Origin: Nevskia sp964451925
GTDB taxonomy: Bacteria > Pseudomonadota > Gammaproteobacteria > Nevskiales > Nevskiaceae
Reading direction: 5' to 3'
Length of the DNA stretch: 64,000 bases
NCBI GenBank assembly: GCA_964451925.1
Contig: CAYVKA010000011.1
Span: 1-64,000 of the forward strand
Below the pieces are notes generated by a model that saw only the letters and a program-made list of their open reading frames with translations, searched no databases and was not told the origin of the DNA. Made by a program: the position numbers and the translations under genes. Positions 26,138 through 35,648 of the stretch are shown here, piece after piece (positions within the stretch are counted from its first letter, which is position 1; every line of letters begins with the position of its first letter).

Positions 26138-27366
26138 GCCGCGCCCCCGGCCGCTCCATTGGCCGGTTTTGCGCCGCTGGCCGGCTGCGCTGCTGGCGGC
26201 GGGCTGGCCGGGCCGGCGGGCGCTGCGGCCTTGGCCGGGGACGGCAGCGGCGTGGCGTTGACCGGCGTGCCCGGCTTGAGGCGCTGCACGCCGTCGACGA
26301 TCACCACATCGCCGCTCTTCAGGCCCTGCTGCACCTGCCAGTCGTTGCCGATGCGCGGACCCATCTGCACGTCGCGCTGCTGCGCCTTGCCCTCGGCGTC
26401 GATCACCCAGACGTAGTTCTTACCCTGCAGATCGAGGATGGCGCGCTGCGGCAGCACGATGGCGTCCGCCAGTTGCGCCGCGGCCACCTGCACCCGCGCG
26501 AACTGGCCGGCGTGCAGCAGGTGCTGCGGATTATCCACTTCCAGGCGGATGGCCAGGGTGCCGGTGCGCTGGTCCACCGCCGGATCGATGAAGTTCAGGC
26601 GCGGCCGCTCGGTGTATTCGGAGCCGTCGGCCAGAAACACCCGGAACGGCGGCGCGGTGGCGGAATCCTGGTTCGGCGCCCGGCCAAGCTGACGCTGCAT
26701 GGTCAGCATGCGCTGCTCGCTGATGCTGAAATTGATGTAGATGCGGTCGGTCTGGTAGAGCGTGGTGAGCAGGGTGGTGTTGGCCGTGACCAGGCCGCCC
26801 AGGCGCAGCTGCGCCCGGCCCATGATGCCGTCGATGGGGCTGGTGATGGTGGTGTAGCCCAGGTTCAACTCTGCGGTGCGCACGCCGGCCTTGCTGGCGT
26901 CGACCGAGGCCAGGTTGGCTTCGTTCTTGGCCACGGCCGCGTCCAGTTCCTGCTGGCTGACCGCGTCGATTTCGGACAGCGACTTGGCGCGCGCCAGGTC
27001 GCGCTGCGACTGCACCAGCGCCGCTTCGCTCTGCGCCAGCGCCGCTTTGGCCTGGGCCAGGGCGGCGATGTAGGGCTGCTGGTCGATGACGAACAACAGG
27101 GCGCCGGTCTTGAGGTGCTCGCCCTCGATCGGCACCTGTTTTTCCAGCACGCCGCCGACGCGCGGGCGGATCTCGACGGTATTGACCGCCTCGGTCTGGG
27201 CGACATAGTCCTCGGTGACGGTGGCCGCCTGCGGGGTCACCAGCTGCGTGGAGACGTCCACGGCCGGCGGCGTGGCCGGAGCCTTCTTGCCGCAGCCGCC
27301 GAGCGCCAGCGCGGACAGGCCGGCGCACAGGATCAGCCGCAACATCCCGGGTGAGCGCTGATCCAT
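26134..27366 (-). CDS. RND efflux periplasmic adaptor lipoprotein (AcrA/MexA-like)
   Basis: 410 residues with the chosen ATG (MDQRSPGMLRLILCAGLSALALGGC); the lipobox is LGGC. The order is barrel-sandwich lipoyl half (VEIRPRVGGVLEKQVPIEGEHLKTGALLF), alpha-hairpin rich in AQAKAALAQSEAAL, second lipoyl half (ITSPIDGIMGRAQLRLGGLV), then beta-barrel and membrane-proximal domains. The C-terminus is a Pro/Ala-rich tail. It links the RND permease to the outer-membrane factor. Two other starts are possible: ATG at 27432, which has a better AGGA site but gives an overlong signal, and ATG at 27345. It is first in the operon. Confidence 0.9.
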   Translation of the reverse strand: MDQRSPGMLRLILCAGLSALALGGCGKKAPATPPAVDVSTQLVTPQAATVTEDYVAQTEAVNTVEIRPRVGGVLEKQVPIEGEHLKTGALLFVIDQQPYIAALAQAKAALAQSEAALVQSQRDLARAKSLSEIDAVSQQELDAAVAKNEANLASVDASKAGVRTAELNLGYTTITSPIDGIMGRAQLRLGGLVTANTTLLTTLYQTDRIYINFSISEQRMLTMQRQLGRAPNQDSATAPPFRVFLADGSEYTERPRLNFIDPAVDQRTGTLAIRLEVDNPQHLLHAGQFARVQVAAAQLADAIVLPQRAILDLQGKNYVWVIDAEGKAQQRDVQMGPRIGNDWQVQQGLKSGDVVIVDGVQRLKPGTPVNATPLPSPAKAAAPAGPASPPPAAQPASGAKPANGAAGGAA

Positions 27367-27715
27367 CCGGCGGCCCTGGGGATGAACCGGAGGTTCCCGG
27401 GTGGCCGCGGCAACATTGCAATAATGAGACATGAACAAATCCTGTGTCCTGTCGTAATGCCGCGTGGCCAGAAATCCATCCCGGTCGCCCCCTGGAGGCC
27501 GCTGACGTGACCGGTTGCGCAGCCAAAACTAACGTACGGAGCCGTGCGGCGCAATCGGCGGCTGGCGCGCCAGCGGGGCGGCTGATGCGATTTGGTGAAA
27601 CATTTCTTAACCGATAGCATTTTGAACCGGCGGCGATTTTTTGGCGTCCAAGCCCCATAATCCCGCGTCTACAAATTTCCCCACGGCGAAACGCCGCTTC
27701 TGGAGTCCGATAAAC
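27367..27715. other. Divergent intergenic region between two efflux operons
   Basis: About 280-350 bp, depending on the adaptor start. It must hold promoters for both the minus-strand AcrAB-type and plus-strand MdtABC-type operons. A short symmetric ACGG-AG-CCGT (in the segment near 27530) and an AT-richer stretch near 27590-27625 (with TTGAAC at 27622-27627) are the only candidate control elements. No regulator gene of the TetR/AcrR or two-component type adjoins either operon. Confidence 0.5.
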
Positions 27716-29005
27716 ATGCGCAAGGCGACCTGGATCGTCGTCGCTACAGTCACGGCGGCAGGGTATCTCGCCGCCTGTTCGCATTCCTCCTCCTCCAACT
27801 CCAGTCCCGCCGGTGCCGGCAAAGGCAAGAAGGCCGGTGACGACGCGCCGGTGCCGGTGACCGTGGCCGCAGTGGCGCGGCAGGATGTGCCGGTCTACCT
27901 CAATGGCCTGGGCTCGGTGCTGGCCTTCAACACCGCGACGATCCTGGCGCAGGTGTCCGGCCAGCTGGTCGCGGTGCCGTTCAAGGAGGGCGACGAGGTG
28001 GAGAAGGGCGCGCTGCTGGCGCAGGTGGACCCGCGTCCGTTCCAGGCGACGCTGGACCAGGCCATCGCCAAGAAGGTGCAGGACGAGGCCACGCTGCGCA
28101 GCGCGCTGCTCGACCTGAAACGCTACCAGGATCTGCTGCCGGACGGCTATGTCACCGGCCAGCAGGTCGATCAGCAGAAGGCCACGGTGCAGTCGGCCCA
28201 GGCGCTGGTGCAGGCCGACGAGGCCTCGATCGAGAGCGCGCGGGTGCAGCGGTCGTTCACCTCGATCCGCGCGCCGTTCAGCGGCGTCGCGGGCATCCGC
28301 CAGGTGGATGTCGGGAACCTGGTGTCCGCATCCAACTCCACCGGTATCGTGGTGCTGACGCAGATCAAGCCGATCGCGGTGACGTTCACCGTGCCGGAGC
28401 AGTCGCTGCCGCAGATCCGCGGCGCCGACAGCCAGCCATTGACCGTGGTCGCGGTGACCCGCGACAACCAGAAGGAACTGGCGCGCGGCGAACTGACCGC
28501 CTTCGACAGCCAGATCGACGCCACCACAGGCACCATCAAGCTCAAGGCGATCTTCCCCAACCAGGACAAGAAGCTCTGGCCGGGACAGTTCGTCAATGCG
28601 CGCCTGCTGGTGCGTACCGAGCATAACGCCCTGACCGTGCCGGCGCCCGCGGTGCAGCTGGGGCCGAACGGCAGCTTCGTCTACAAGGTGCAGGCGGACC
28701 AGACGGTGCAGATGCAGGCGGTGACGGTGGGCCAGTCGGAATCCAACGTCGCCACCATCACCACCGGCCTGGCCGAAGGCGACCAGGTGGTGGTGGACGG
28801 GCAGTCGCGGCTGCAGCCGGGTTCCAAGGTGCAGTTTGCCGCGGGCGCGGGCGATGCCGCAGGCGCGCCGGCACCGGCCGATGGCGCTGCGCCCGTCACC
28901 GCGCCGGCGGCCGATCAGCCGGGAGGAACGCAGAAGCAGCACCGGCACAAGGCGGAGCAAGGTGGCGGCGGCGGTAGCGGCGGAGCTTCCGGCGGCCTGC
29001 AATGA
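27716..29005 (+). CDS. mdtA: RND efflux periplasmic adaptor, MdtA-like
   Basis: 429 residues from ATG preceded by GGAG at 27702-27705. The N-terminus MRKATWIVVATVTAAGYLAAC is a lipoprotein-like signal (LAAC) followed by a Ser-rich spacer. Adaptor domains follow: VYLNGLGSVLAFNTATILAQVSGQLVAV, alpha-hairpin, TSIRAPFSGVAGIRQVDVGNLV and the beta-barrel VTFTVPEQSLPQI. The tail after about residue 375 is Ala/Pro- then Gly-rich. It pairs with the two downstream permeases as in MdtABC, where MdtA connects an MdtB2C trimer to the outer membrane. The stop overlaps the mdtB start (ATGA). E. coli MdtA is not a lipoprotein, so the lipobox is a difference worth noting. Confidence 0.9.
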   Translation: MRKATWIVVATVTAAGYLAACSHSSSSNSSPAGAGKGKKAGDDAPVPVTVAAVARQDVPVYLNGLGSVLAFNTATILAQVSGQLVAVPFKEGDEVEKGALLAQVDPRPFQATLDQAIAKKVQDEATLRSALLDLKRYQDLLPDGYVTGQQVDQQKATVQSAQALVQADEASIESARVQRSFTSIRAPFSGVAGIRQVDVGNLVSASNSTGIVVLTQIKPIAVTFTVPEQSLPQIRGADSQPLTVVAVTRDNQKELARGELTAFDSQIDATTGTIKLKAIFPNQDKKLWPGQFVNARLLVRTEHNALTVPAPAVQLGPNGSFVYKVQADQTVQMQAVTVGQSESNVATITTGLAEGDQVVVDGQSRLQPGSKVQFAAGAGDAAGAPAPADGAAPVTAPAADQPGGTQKQHRHKAEQGGGGGSGGASGGLQ

Positions 29006-32000
29006 GCGTCAGCTCACCCTTCATCGACCGCCCCATCGCCACCTCGCTGCTGATGGTGGCGGTGCTGCTGCTGGGCATCCTCGGCTATCGTTTCCTGAGC
29101 GTGTCGGCGCTGCCGGCGGTGGATTTCCCCACCATCAGCGTCACCACGCAGTATCCGGGCGCCAGCCCCACGGTGATGAGTTCGCTGGTGACCACGCCGC
29201 TGGAACGCCAGTTCGGCCAGATCGCCGGCCTGTCGGCGATGAATTCGGTCAGCTCCTTCGGCGTCTCCACCATCACGCTGCAGTTCGTGCTGGACCGCAA
29301 CATCGACGACGCGGCGCAGGACGTGCAGTCGGCGATCAATGCCGCCAAGGGCGTGCTGCCCGGCAACCTGCCGTATCCGCCGTCGTACAGCAAGGTCAAC
29401 CCGGCCGACGCCGCGATCCTGTCGCTCGCCGTCACCTCCGATACCCTGCCGATCGACAAGGTCAACGACTTCGCCGACACCATCCTGGGCCAGAAGCTGT
29501 CGCAGGTGAGCGGCGTCGGCCTGGTCAGCATCGAGGGCAACCAGAAGCCGGCGGTGCGCATCCAGGTCAATCCGGCGGCGCTGGCCAACATCGGCCTGGG
29601 CCTGGAGGACGTGCGTTCGACGCTGGGCACCGCCAACGTCAACGCGCCCAAGGGCAGCTTCAACGGCGCCAGCGAGTCCTACACCATCGGCTCCAACGAC
29701 CAGATCACGGCCGCCGCCGACTACAAGCCGATCATCATCACCTACAAGAACGGCGCTCCGGTGCGCCTGTCGGACATCGCCAACGTGGTGGACGGCGCCG
29801 AGAACGACCAGCTCGCGGCCTGGATCACCACGCCCGAAGGCGCCAGGCCGGCGGTGCTGCTCGACATCCAGCGCCAGCCCGGCGCCAACATCATCGAGAC
29901 GGTGGACCGCATCAAGGCGCTGCTGCCGACACTGGAGGCGACGATCCCGGCGACGGTCAAGGTCAGCATCCTGTCGGACCGCACCCAGACCATCCGCGCC
30001 TCGGTGCGCGACGTGCAATTCACGCTGCTGCTGACGGTGGCGCTGGTGGTGATGGTGATCTTCGTGTTCCTGCGCAAGCTGTGGGCCACGGTGATCCCCA
30101 GCGTGGCGCTGCCGCTGTCGCTGGTCGGCACCTTCGGCGTGATGGCGCTGTGCAATTTCTCGCTCGACAACCTGTCGTTGATGGCGCTGACCATCGCCAC
30201 CGGCTTCGTGGTGGACGACGCCATCGTCATGATCGAGAACATCGTACGTTATATCGAGCAGGGCATGGACCCGGAGCAGGCAGCGCGGGTCGGCGCCAAG
30301 CAGATCGGCTTCACCGTGATCTCGCTGACGGTGTCGCTCATCGCGGTATTCATCCCCCTGCTGCTGATGTCGGGCATCGTCGGCCGCCTGTTCCGCGAGT
30401 TTGCGCTGGTGCTGTCGATCTCGGTGGTGCTGTCGGCCGTGGTGTCGCTGACGCTGACGCCGATGATGTGCGCCAAGCTGCTCAGCGCCGCCGACGCGCA
30501 CGAGCCGGGCCAGGAAGGCGGCGGCCTGCTGGCGTGGAGCGAGCGCATGTTCCAGCGCGGCATCGACGCCTATGGGCGCAGCCTGCGCTGGGTGATGCAG
30601 CGGCAGTTCATCACGCTGCTGGTGGCCCTGGCCACGCTGGTGTTCACCGTGCTGCTGTACGTTGTCATCCCCAAGGGGCTGATCCCGGTGCAGGACACCG
30701 GCGTGATCACCGGCATCACCGAGGCGGCGCAGAGCATCTCGTTCCCCGCCATGCGGGCGCGCCAGCAGCAGATCTCCGATATCGTGCGCCAGGACGCGGC
30801 GGTGCTCAACGTGTCCTCCTTCGTCGGTGCCGGCACCGTCAACCCCACGCTCAACACCGGGCGGCTGTCGATCGTGCTCAAGCCGCGCGGGCAGCGCCCT
30901 GACATCACCACGGTGATGCGGCGGCTGAAGGACGCGACCGCCGGGGTGGAAGGCATCTCGCTGTACATGCAGCCGGTGCAGGACCTGCAGATCGACAGCC
31001 AGGTCAGCCGCACCCAGTACCAGTACGTGCTGCAGGACACCGACACCGCGGAGCTGCGCCAGTGGGCGCCGAAGCTGACCGCGGCGCTGCAGCAGCGGCC
31101 GGAATTCGCCGATGTCACCAGCGACCTGCAGGCGCAGGGGCAACAGGTGCTGCTGACCATCGACCGTGACCGCGCCAGCCAGTTCGGCGTGCCGATCCAG
31201 ACCATTGACGACACGCTGTACGACGCCTTCGGCCAGCGCCAGGTCAGCACCATCTACACTGAGCTGAACCAGTACCGCGTGGTTATGGAAGTGCTGCCGG
31301 AATACCGCAACCGGCCGGAAACGCTGCAGAAGCTCTACGTGCGCGCCAACGCCAACTACACCACGCTGTCCAGCGCCAGCGCCTCCAACGCCAACGCCTC
31401 CAAGGCGATCAACACCGCCGCGACGTCGGCCTCGTCGAACAGCGACATGGTGCCGCTGTCGGCGGTGGCCGGCATGAGCATGACCACCGCGCCTCTGGTG
31501 GTGACGCACCAGGACCAGCTGTCGGCGGTGACCATCTCCTTCAACCTCGGGTCGAGCGCCTCGCTCGGCGATGCGCTGACCGCCATCGCCGAGGTGGAGC
31601 AGGGCATCGGCCTGCCCAACACCATCCAGGCCAGCTACACCGGCACCGCGGCCGAGTTCCAGTCCTCGCTGGCCAGCGAGCCGATGCTGATCCTGGCGGC
31701 GGTGGTGGTGATCTATATCGTGCTCGGCGTGCTGTACGAGAGTTACATCCATCCGATCACCATCCTGTCGACGCTGCCTTCGGCCGGTGTCGGTGCGCTG
31801 CTGGCGCTGATGCTGACCGGCCAGGAGCTGTCGATCGTGGCGCTGATCGGCATCATTCTGCTGATCGGCATCGTCAAGAAGAACGCCATCATGATGATCG
31901 ACTTCGCGCTCGACGCCGAGCGCAACCACGGCATGCGGCCGGAGGAGTCGATCTACCAGGCGGCGCTGCTGCGCTTCCGCCCGATCATGATGACCACCAT

Positions 32001-32217
32001 GGCGGCGCTTCTCGGTGCGCTGCCGCTGGCGCTGGCCCACGGCAACGGCTCGGAGCTGCGCCTGCCGCTGGGCATCTCCATCGTCGGCGGCCTGCTGCTG
32101 TCGCAGGTGCTGACGCTGTACACCACGCCGGTGATCTACCTGTACATGGACCGGCTGGCCGGCTGGGTCGGCCGGCGGCGTGGCGCGGCTCCGGCGCAGG
32201 CCGAGCCGGCGCACTAA
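29002..32217 (+). CDS. mdtB: RND efflux permease, MdtB-like
   Basis: 1071 residues. The start SSPFIDRPIATSLLMVAVLLLGI (in parts), TM4 proton-relay Asp pair in GFVVDDAIVMIENI and TM10 Lys in IVKKNAIMMIDFALDAE identify an MdtB/MdtC-type HAE1 pump. A Ser/Ala/Asn-rich low-complexity insert lies at about residues 788-815 (31363-31446), in the second periplasmic region. It works with MdtC and MdtA in a heterotrimeric pump reported in E. coli to export bile salts and novobiocin. The start overlaps mdtA by 4 bp and mdtC follows after 2 bp. MdtB rather than MdtC is assigned from gene order. Confidence 0.92.
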   Translation: MSVSSPFIDRPIATSLLMVAVLLLGILGYRFLSVSALPAVDFPTISVTTQYPGASPTVMSSLVTTPLERQFGQIAGLSAMNSVSSFGVSTITLQFVLDRNIDDAAQDVQSAINAAKGVLPGNLPYPPSYSKVNPADAAILSLAVTSDTLPIDKVNDFADTILGQKLSQVSGVGLVSIEGNQKPAVRIQVNPAALANIGLGLEDVRSTLGTANVNAPKGSFNGASESYTIGSNDQITAAADYKPIIITYKNGAPVRLSDIANVVDGAENDQLAAWITTPEGARPAVLLDIQRQPGANIIETVDRIKALLPTLEATIPATVKVSILSDRTQTIRASVRDVQFTLLLTVALVVMVIFVFLRKLWATVIPSVALPLSLVGTFGVMALCNFSLDNLSLMALTIATGFVVDDAIVMIENIVRYIEQGMDPEQAARVGAKQIGFTVISLTVSLIAVFIPLLLMSGIVGRLFREFALVLSISVVLSAVVSLTLTPMMCAKLLSAADAHEPGQEGGGLLAWSERMFQRGIDAYGRSLRWVMQRQFITLLVALATLVFTVLLYVVIPKGLIPVQDTGVITGITEAAQSISFPAMRARQQQISDIVRQDAAVLNVSSFVGAGTVNPTLNTGRLSIVLKPRGQRPDITTVMRRLKDATAGVEGISLYMQPVQDLQIDSQVSRTQYQYVLQDTDTAELRQWAPKLTAALQQRPEFADVTSDLQAQGQQVLLTIDRDRASQFGVPIQTIDDTLYDAFGQRQVSTIYTELNQYRVVMEVLPEYRNRPETLQKLYVRANANYTTLSSASASNANASKAINTAATSASSNSDMVPLSAVAGMSMTTAPLVVTHQDQLSAVTISFNLGSSASLGDALTAIAEVEQGIGLPNTIQASYTGTAAEFQSSLASEPMLILAAVVVIYIVLGVLYESYIHPITILSTLPSAGVGALLALMLTGQELSIVALIGIILLIGIVKKNAIMMIDFALDAERNHGMRPEESIYQAALLRFRPIMMTTMAALLGALPLALAHGNGSELRLPLGISIVGGLLLSQVLTLYTTPVIYLYMDRLAGWVGRRRGAAPAQAEPAH

Positions 32218-32219
32218 AG

Positions 32220-35200
32220 ATGAGCGACGAAAGCGGCGCGGCGGGCGCGGGCGGCAGCCGGCAGCAGAAGACCAACGCCGCGCTGTTCAACATCAGCGAG
32301 CCTTTCATCCGCCGGCCGATCGGCACCGCGCTGCTCGCCGCCGGCATCTTCCTGCTCGGCATGCTGGCGCGCTATTCGCTGCCGGTGGCGCCGCTGCCCA
32401 ATGTCGACATGCCGATCATCTTCGTCTCCGCCACCCAGCCCGGGGCGGCGCCGGAGACCATGGCCACCACCGTGTCGGCGCCGCTGGAGCGGCACTTCGG
32501 CCAGATTGCCGGCATCAACGAGATCACCTCCAGCAGCTCGCTCGGCAATGCCACGGTGGTGATGCAGTTCGACCTGAGCAAGAACATCGACAGCGCCGCC
32601 CGCGACGTGTCGCAGGCGATCAGCGCCGCTTCGGCCGACCTGCCGTCCGGGCTGCCGTCGCCGCCGACCTATCGCAAGGCCAATCCGAACAACGCGCCGG
32701 TGATGATCCTGGCCCTGACCTCGGACAGTTACACCCTGGCGGACCTGTACAACTACGCCGACTCGCTGCTGGCGCAGCGCATCAGCCAAGTCAAGGGTGT
32801 CAGCCAGGTTGACGTGGTGGGCGGGGCGCAGCCGGCGGTGCACATCCAGGTCAACACCGCGGCGCTGGCGGCGATGGGGCTGAACCTGGTGGATGTGCAG
32901 AACGCCCTGGCCGGGCTCAGCGCGCTGTCGCCGAAGGGCTCGCTGGGCGACGGCATGCAGACCTTCGTGCTCGACGCCAACGACCAGCTCAAGACCGCGG
33001 TGGACTTCAAGCCGCTGATCGTCGGCATGCACAACGGCAGCCCGGTGCCGCTGTCAGCGGTTGCCACCATCATCGACGGCCAGCTCAATCCGTTCCAGGC
33101 CGGCTGGTTCAACAAGCAACGCTCGGTGCTGCTGATGGTGCGCAAGCAGTCCGACGCCAACGTCATCGACACGGTCGACGGCGTCGCGGCGCTGATGCCG
33201 TTGCTGCGGAGCTGGCTGCCGCCGGGGGTCCAGTTCGACGTGCAGACCGACCGCACGGTGACCATCCGCGCTTCGGTCAGGGATGTGCAGACCTCGTTGC
33301 TGGTATCGGTGGCGCTGGTGATCCTGGTGATGCTGCTGTTCCTGCGCCGCGGCGTGCCCACCGCCATCGCCGGCATCACCGTGCCGCTGTCGCTGGCCGC
33401 CACTTTCGCCGTGATGTGGCTGTTCGACTTCAGCATCGACAACTTCTCGCTGATGGCGCTGACCATCTCGGTGGGGTTCGTGGTGGACGACGCCATCGTC
33501 GTCATCGAGAACATCACCCGCCATATCGAGGCCGGCATGAAGCCGTTCGCCGCGGCGCTGCAGGGCGGGCGCGAGATCGGCTTCACCGTGCTGTCGATGA
33601 GCCTGTCGCTGATCGCGGTGTTCATCCCGATCCTGTTCATGGGCGGGGTCGTGGGGCGCCTGTTCCACGAGTTCGCGGTGACGCTGGCGGCGGCCATCGC
33701 CGTGTCGGGCGTGGTGTCGCTGACGCTGACGCCGTCGCTGTGCGGCCGCTACCTGCGCGCCGAGCGCCACGACCGGCCGCCGGGACGCTTCGCCCGCGCC
33801 GCCGAGGCCGGCTTCGACGGGCTGCTCGCCGTCTACCGCGGCGGACTGGGCTGGGCGCTGCGCCACAACTGGCTGATGCTGCTGATCACGCTGGGGGCGG
33901 TGGTGGGCACGGTCTACCTGTATTACGCCGTGCCCAAGGGCTTCTTCCCGCAGCAGGATACCGGCATGATCCAGGGCAACACCATGGCGGCGCAGAACAT
34001 CTCGTTCGACGCCATGGTGGCCAAGCAGCAGCAGGCCGCCGACATCGTGCTGCACGACCGCGACGTCGATTCGATGGGCTCCTTCGTCGGCGGCCGCAAC
34101 GCCGCCAACAACGGCAGCATGTTCATCAGCCTGAAGACCCGCGCTCAGGGGCGCCGCTCCACCGTCGACCAGGTGATCAACCGGCTGCGGCCGCAGTTCG
34201 CCCGCATTCCCGGCCTCAGCGTCTACCTGCAGCCGGTGCAGGACGTGCGCGCCGGCGGGCGCGCCGGCAATTCGCAGTACACCTACGCGGTGCAGTCCTC
34301 CGACATCCAGGAGCTCTACACCTGGGTGCCGAAGCTGGTGGACAAGCTCAGCACCATGCCGCAGCTCAAGGACGTGAGCAGCGACATGCAGAAGGCCGGG
34401 CTGCAGCTCAACGTGGTGGTAGACCGCGACACCGCTTCGCGGCTGGGCCTGAACCCGGCAGAGATCGATCGCGCGCTGGGCAACGCCTTCGGCCAGGCGC
34501 AGGTGCTGATCACCTATACCGAGCTGAACCAGTACCACGTCATCCTGGAGGCGCTGCCCAGCGACCAGCGCGACCCCAACACGCTGGACCGCATCCGCAT
34601 CGTGTCGTCCAGCGGCGCCATCATTCCGCTGTCGGCGGTGGCGCACTTCGAGAACGGCATCGCGCCGCTGTCGATCAGCCACCAGGGGCAGTTCCCGGTG
34701 GTCAACATCAGCTTCAACCTGGCGCCCAACGTGGCCCTGGGCGACGTCACCAAGCTGATCCAGAAAACCTTGCTGGAACTGCACGTGCCGGCCGACATGC
34801 ACGGCGATTTTGCCGGCAATGCGCAGCTGTTCCAGCAGTCACTCGGCACGCTGCCGCTGCTGATCCTGACGGCGCTGCTGGCGGTGTACATCGTTCTCGG
34901 CATGCTTTACGAGAGCCTGATCCACCCGCTGACCATCCTGTCGACGCTGCCCACCGCCGGCATCGGCGCGCTGCTGGCCCTGCTGCTGACCGGCACCGAC
35001 CTGTCAATCGTGGCCATCATCGGCATCATCCTGCTGATCGGCATCGTCAAGAAGAACGCCATCATGATGATCGACTTCGCGCTCGACGCCGAGCGCACCC
35101 AGGGCATGTCGCCGCGGGACGCGATCTACCAGGCCTGCCTGATCCGCTTCCGGCCGATCATGATGACCACGCTGGCGGCCCTGTTCGGGGCGGTGCCGCT

Positions 35201-35390
35201 GGCGGTGGGCATGGGCACCGGCTCGGAGCTGCGCCAGCCGCTGGGCATCGCCGTCATCGGCGGCCTTCTGGTGTCGCAGATGCTGACCTTGTTCACCACG
35301 CCGGTGGTGTACCTGGCGCTGGAGCGGCTGGCCACCAAGCGGCGCAAGCGCAGGCAGGTGCAGGTCGAGGCCCTGCCGGCCGCCCATTGA
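32220..35390 (+). CDS. mdtC: RND efflux permease, MdtC-like
   Basis: 1056 residues. An N-terminal extension of about 27 residues (SDESGAAGAGGSRQQ) precedes the usual FNISEPFIRRPIGTALLAAGI start. The TM4 motif is GFVVDDAIVVIENITRHIEAG and TM10 has IVKKNAIMMIDFALDAE. It has about 12 transmembrane helices and two periplasmic porter domains. As the third gene of mdtABC it should form the second type of subunit in the pump trimer. The C-terminus is basic (KRRKRRQVQ). It ends 125 bp before a tRNA-Pro gene; no clear terminator was seen in between, only a short GC-rich tandem of GCTGACGGCC. Confidence 0.92.
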   Translation: MSDESGAAGAGGSRQQKTNAALFNISEPFIRRPIGTALLAAGIFLLGMLARYSLPVAPLPNVDMPIIFVSATQPGAAPETMATTVSAPLERHFGQIAGINEITSSSSLGNATVVMQFDLSKNIDSAARDVSQAISAASADLPSGLPSPPTYRKANPNNAPVMILALTSDSYTLADLYNYADSLLAQRISQVKGVSQVDVVGGAQPAVHIQVNTAALAAMGLNLVDVQNALAGLSALSPKGSLGDGMQTFVLDANDQLKTAVDFKPLIVGMHNGSPVPLSAVATIIDGQLNPFQAGWFNKQRSVLLMVRKQSDANVIDTVDGVAALMPLLRSWLPPGVQFDVQTDRTVTIRASVRDVQTSLLVSVALVILVMLLFLRRGVPTAIAGITVPLSLAATFAVMWLFDFSIDNFSLMALTISVGFVVDDAIVVIENITRHIEAGMKPFAAALQGGREIGFTVLSMSLSLIAVFIPILFMGGVVGRLFHEFAVTLAAAIAVSGVVSLTLTPSLCGRYLRAERHDRPPGRFARAAEAGFDGLLAVYRGGLGWALRHNWLMLLITLGAVVGTVYLYYAVPKGFFPQQDTGMIQGNTMAAQNISFDAMVAKQQQAADIVLHDRDVDSMGSFVGGRNAANNGSMFISLKTRAQGRRSTVDQVINRLRPQFARIPGLSVYLQPVQDVRAGGRAGNSQYTYAVQSSDIQELYTWVPKLVDKLSTMPQLKDVSSDMQKAGLQLNVVVDRDTASRLGLNPAEIDRALGNAFGQAQVLITYTELNQYHVILEALPSDQRDPNTLDRIRIVSSSGAIIPLSAVAHFENGIAPLSISHQGQFPVVNISFNLAPNVALGDVTKLIQKTLLELHVPADMHGDFAGNAQLFQQSLGTLPLLILTALLAVYIVLGMLYESLIHPLTILSTLPTAGIGALLALLLTGTDLSIVAIIGIILLIGIVKKNAIMMIDFALDAERTQGMSPRDAIYQACLIRFRPIMMTTLAALFGAVPLAVGMGTGSELRQPLGIAVIGGLLVSQMLTLFTTPVVYLALERLATKRRKRRQVQVEALPAAH

Positions 35391-35500
35391 GGCTGCGGCA
35401 AGCCGCCACCCGCCACCCGTCCCGGCGGGGACGGCAAGCTGACGGCCGCTGACGGCCGCGTCCGGGCATGAAAAATCACCGGCTTACGCGCGTTTCGCGG

Positions 35501-35506
35501 TAAAAT
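35501..35506 (+). promoter_or_regulatory. -10 element of the tRNA-Pro(UGG) gene
   Basis: TAAAAT at 35501-35506 ends nine bases before the first base of the mature tRNA, so transcription would begin only a few bases upstream of it, as is common for tRNA genes. The -35 region is poorly conserved. Confidence 0.5.
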
Positions 35507-35515
35507 CCTCGAACA

Positions 35516-35592
35516 CGGGGTGTAGCGCAGTCTGGTAGCGCACCTGCCTTGGGCGCAGGTGGTCGCAGGTTCGAATCCTGTCACCCCGACCA
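35516..35592 (+). tRNA. tRNA-Pro (anticodon UGG)
   Basis: 77 bases with encoded CCA. The acceptor stem CGGGGTG pairs with CACCCCG. The D arm is AGCGCAGTCTGGTAGCGC. The anticodon stem CCTGC/GCAGG encloses loop CTTGGGC with anticodon TGG. The T arm contains GGTTCGAATCC. All stems pair. It reads the wobble-extended proline family (CCA and others). It lies between mdtC and ispB. Confidence 0.97.
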
Positions 35593-35648
35593 AATTAGCC
35601 ACTGTAACCATCAACTTGCGCTCATCCGGGCTGCTCTCGACCTACCGA

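Noticed and set aside
29014..32214. 1066-codon open frame antisense to mdtB
   Set aside because: The composition (His/Arg/Asp/Gly-rich) is typical of an antisense shadow, and the sense strand encodes a complete RND pump.
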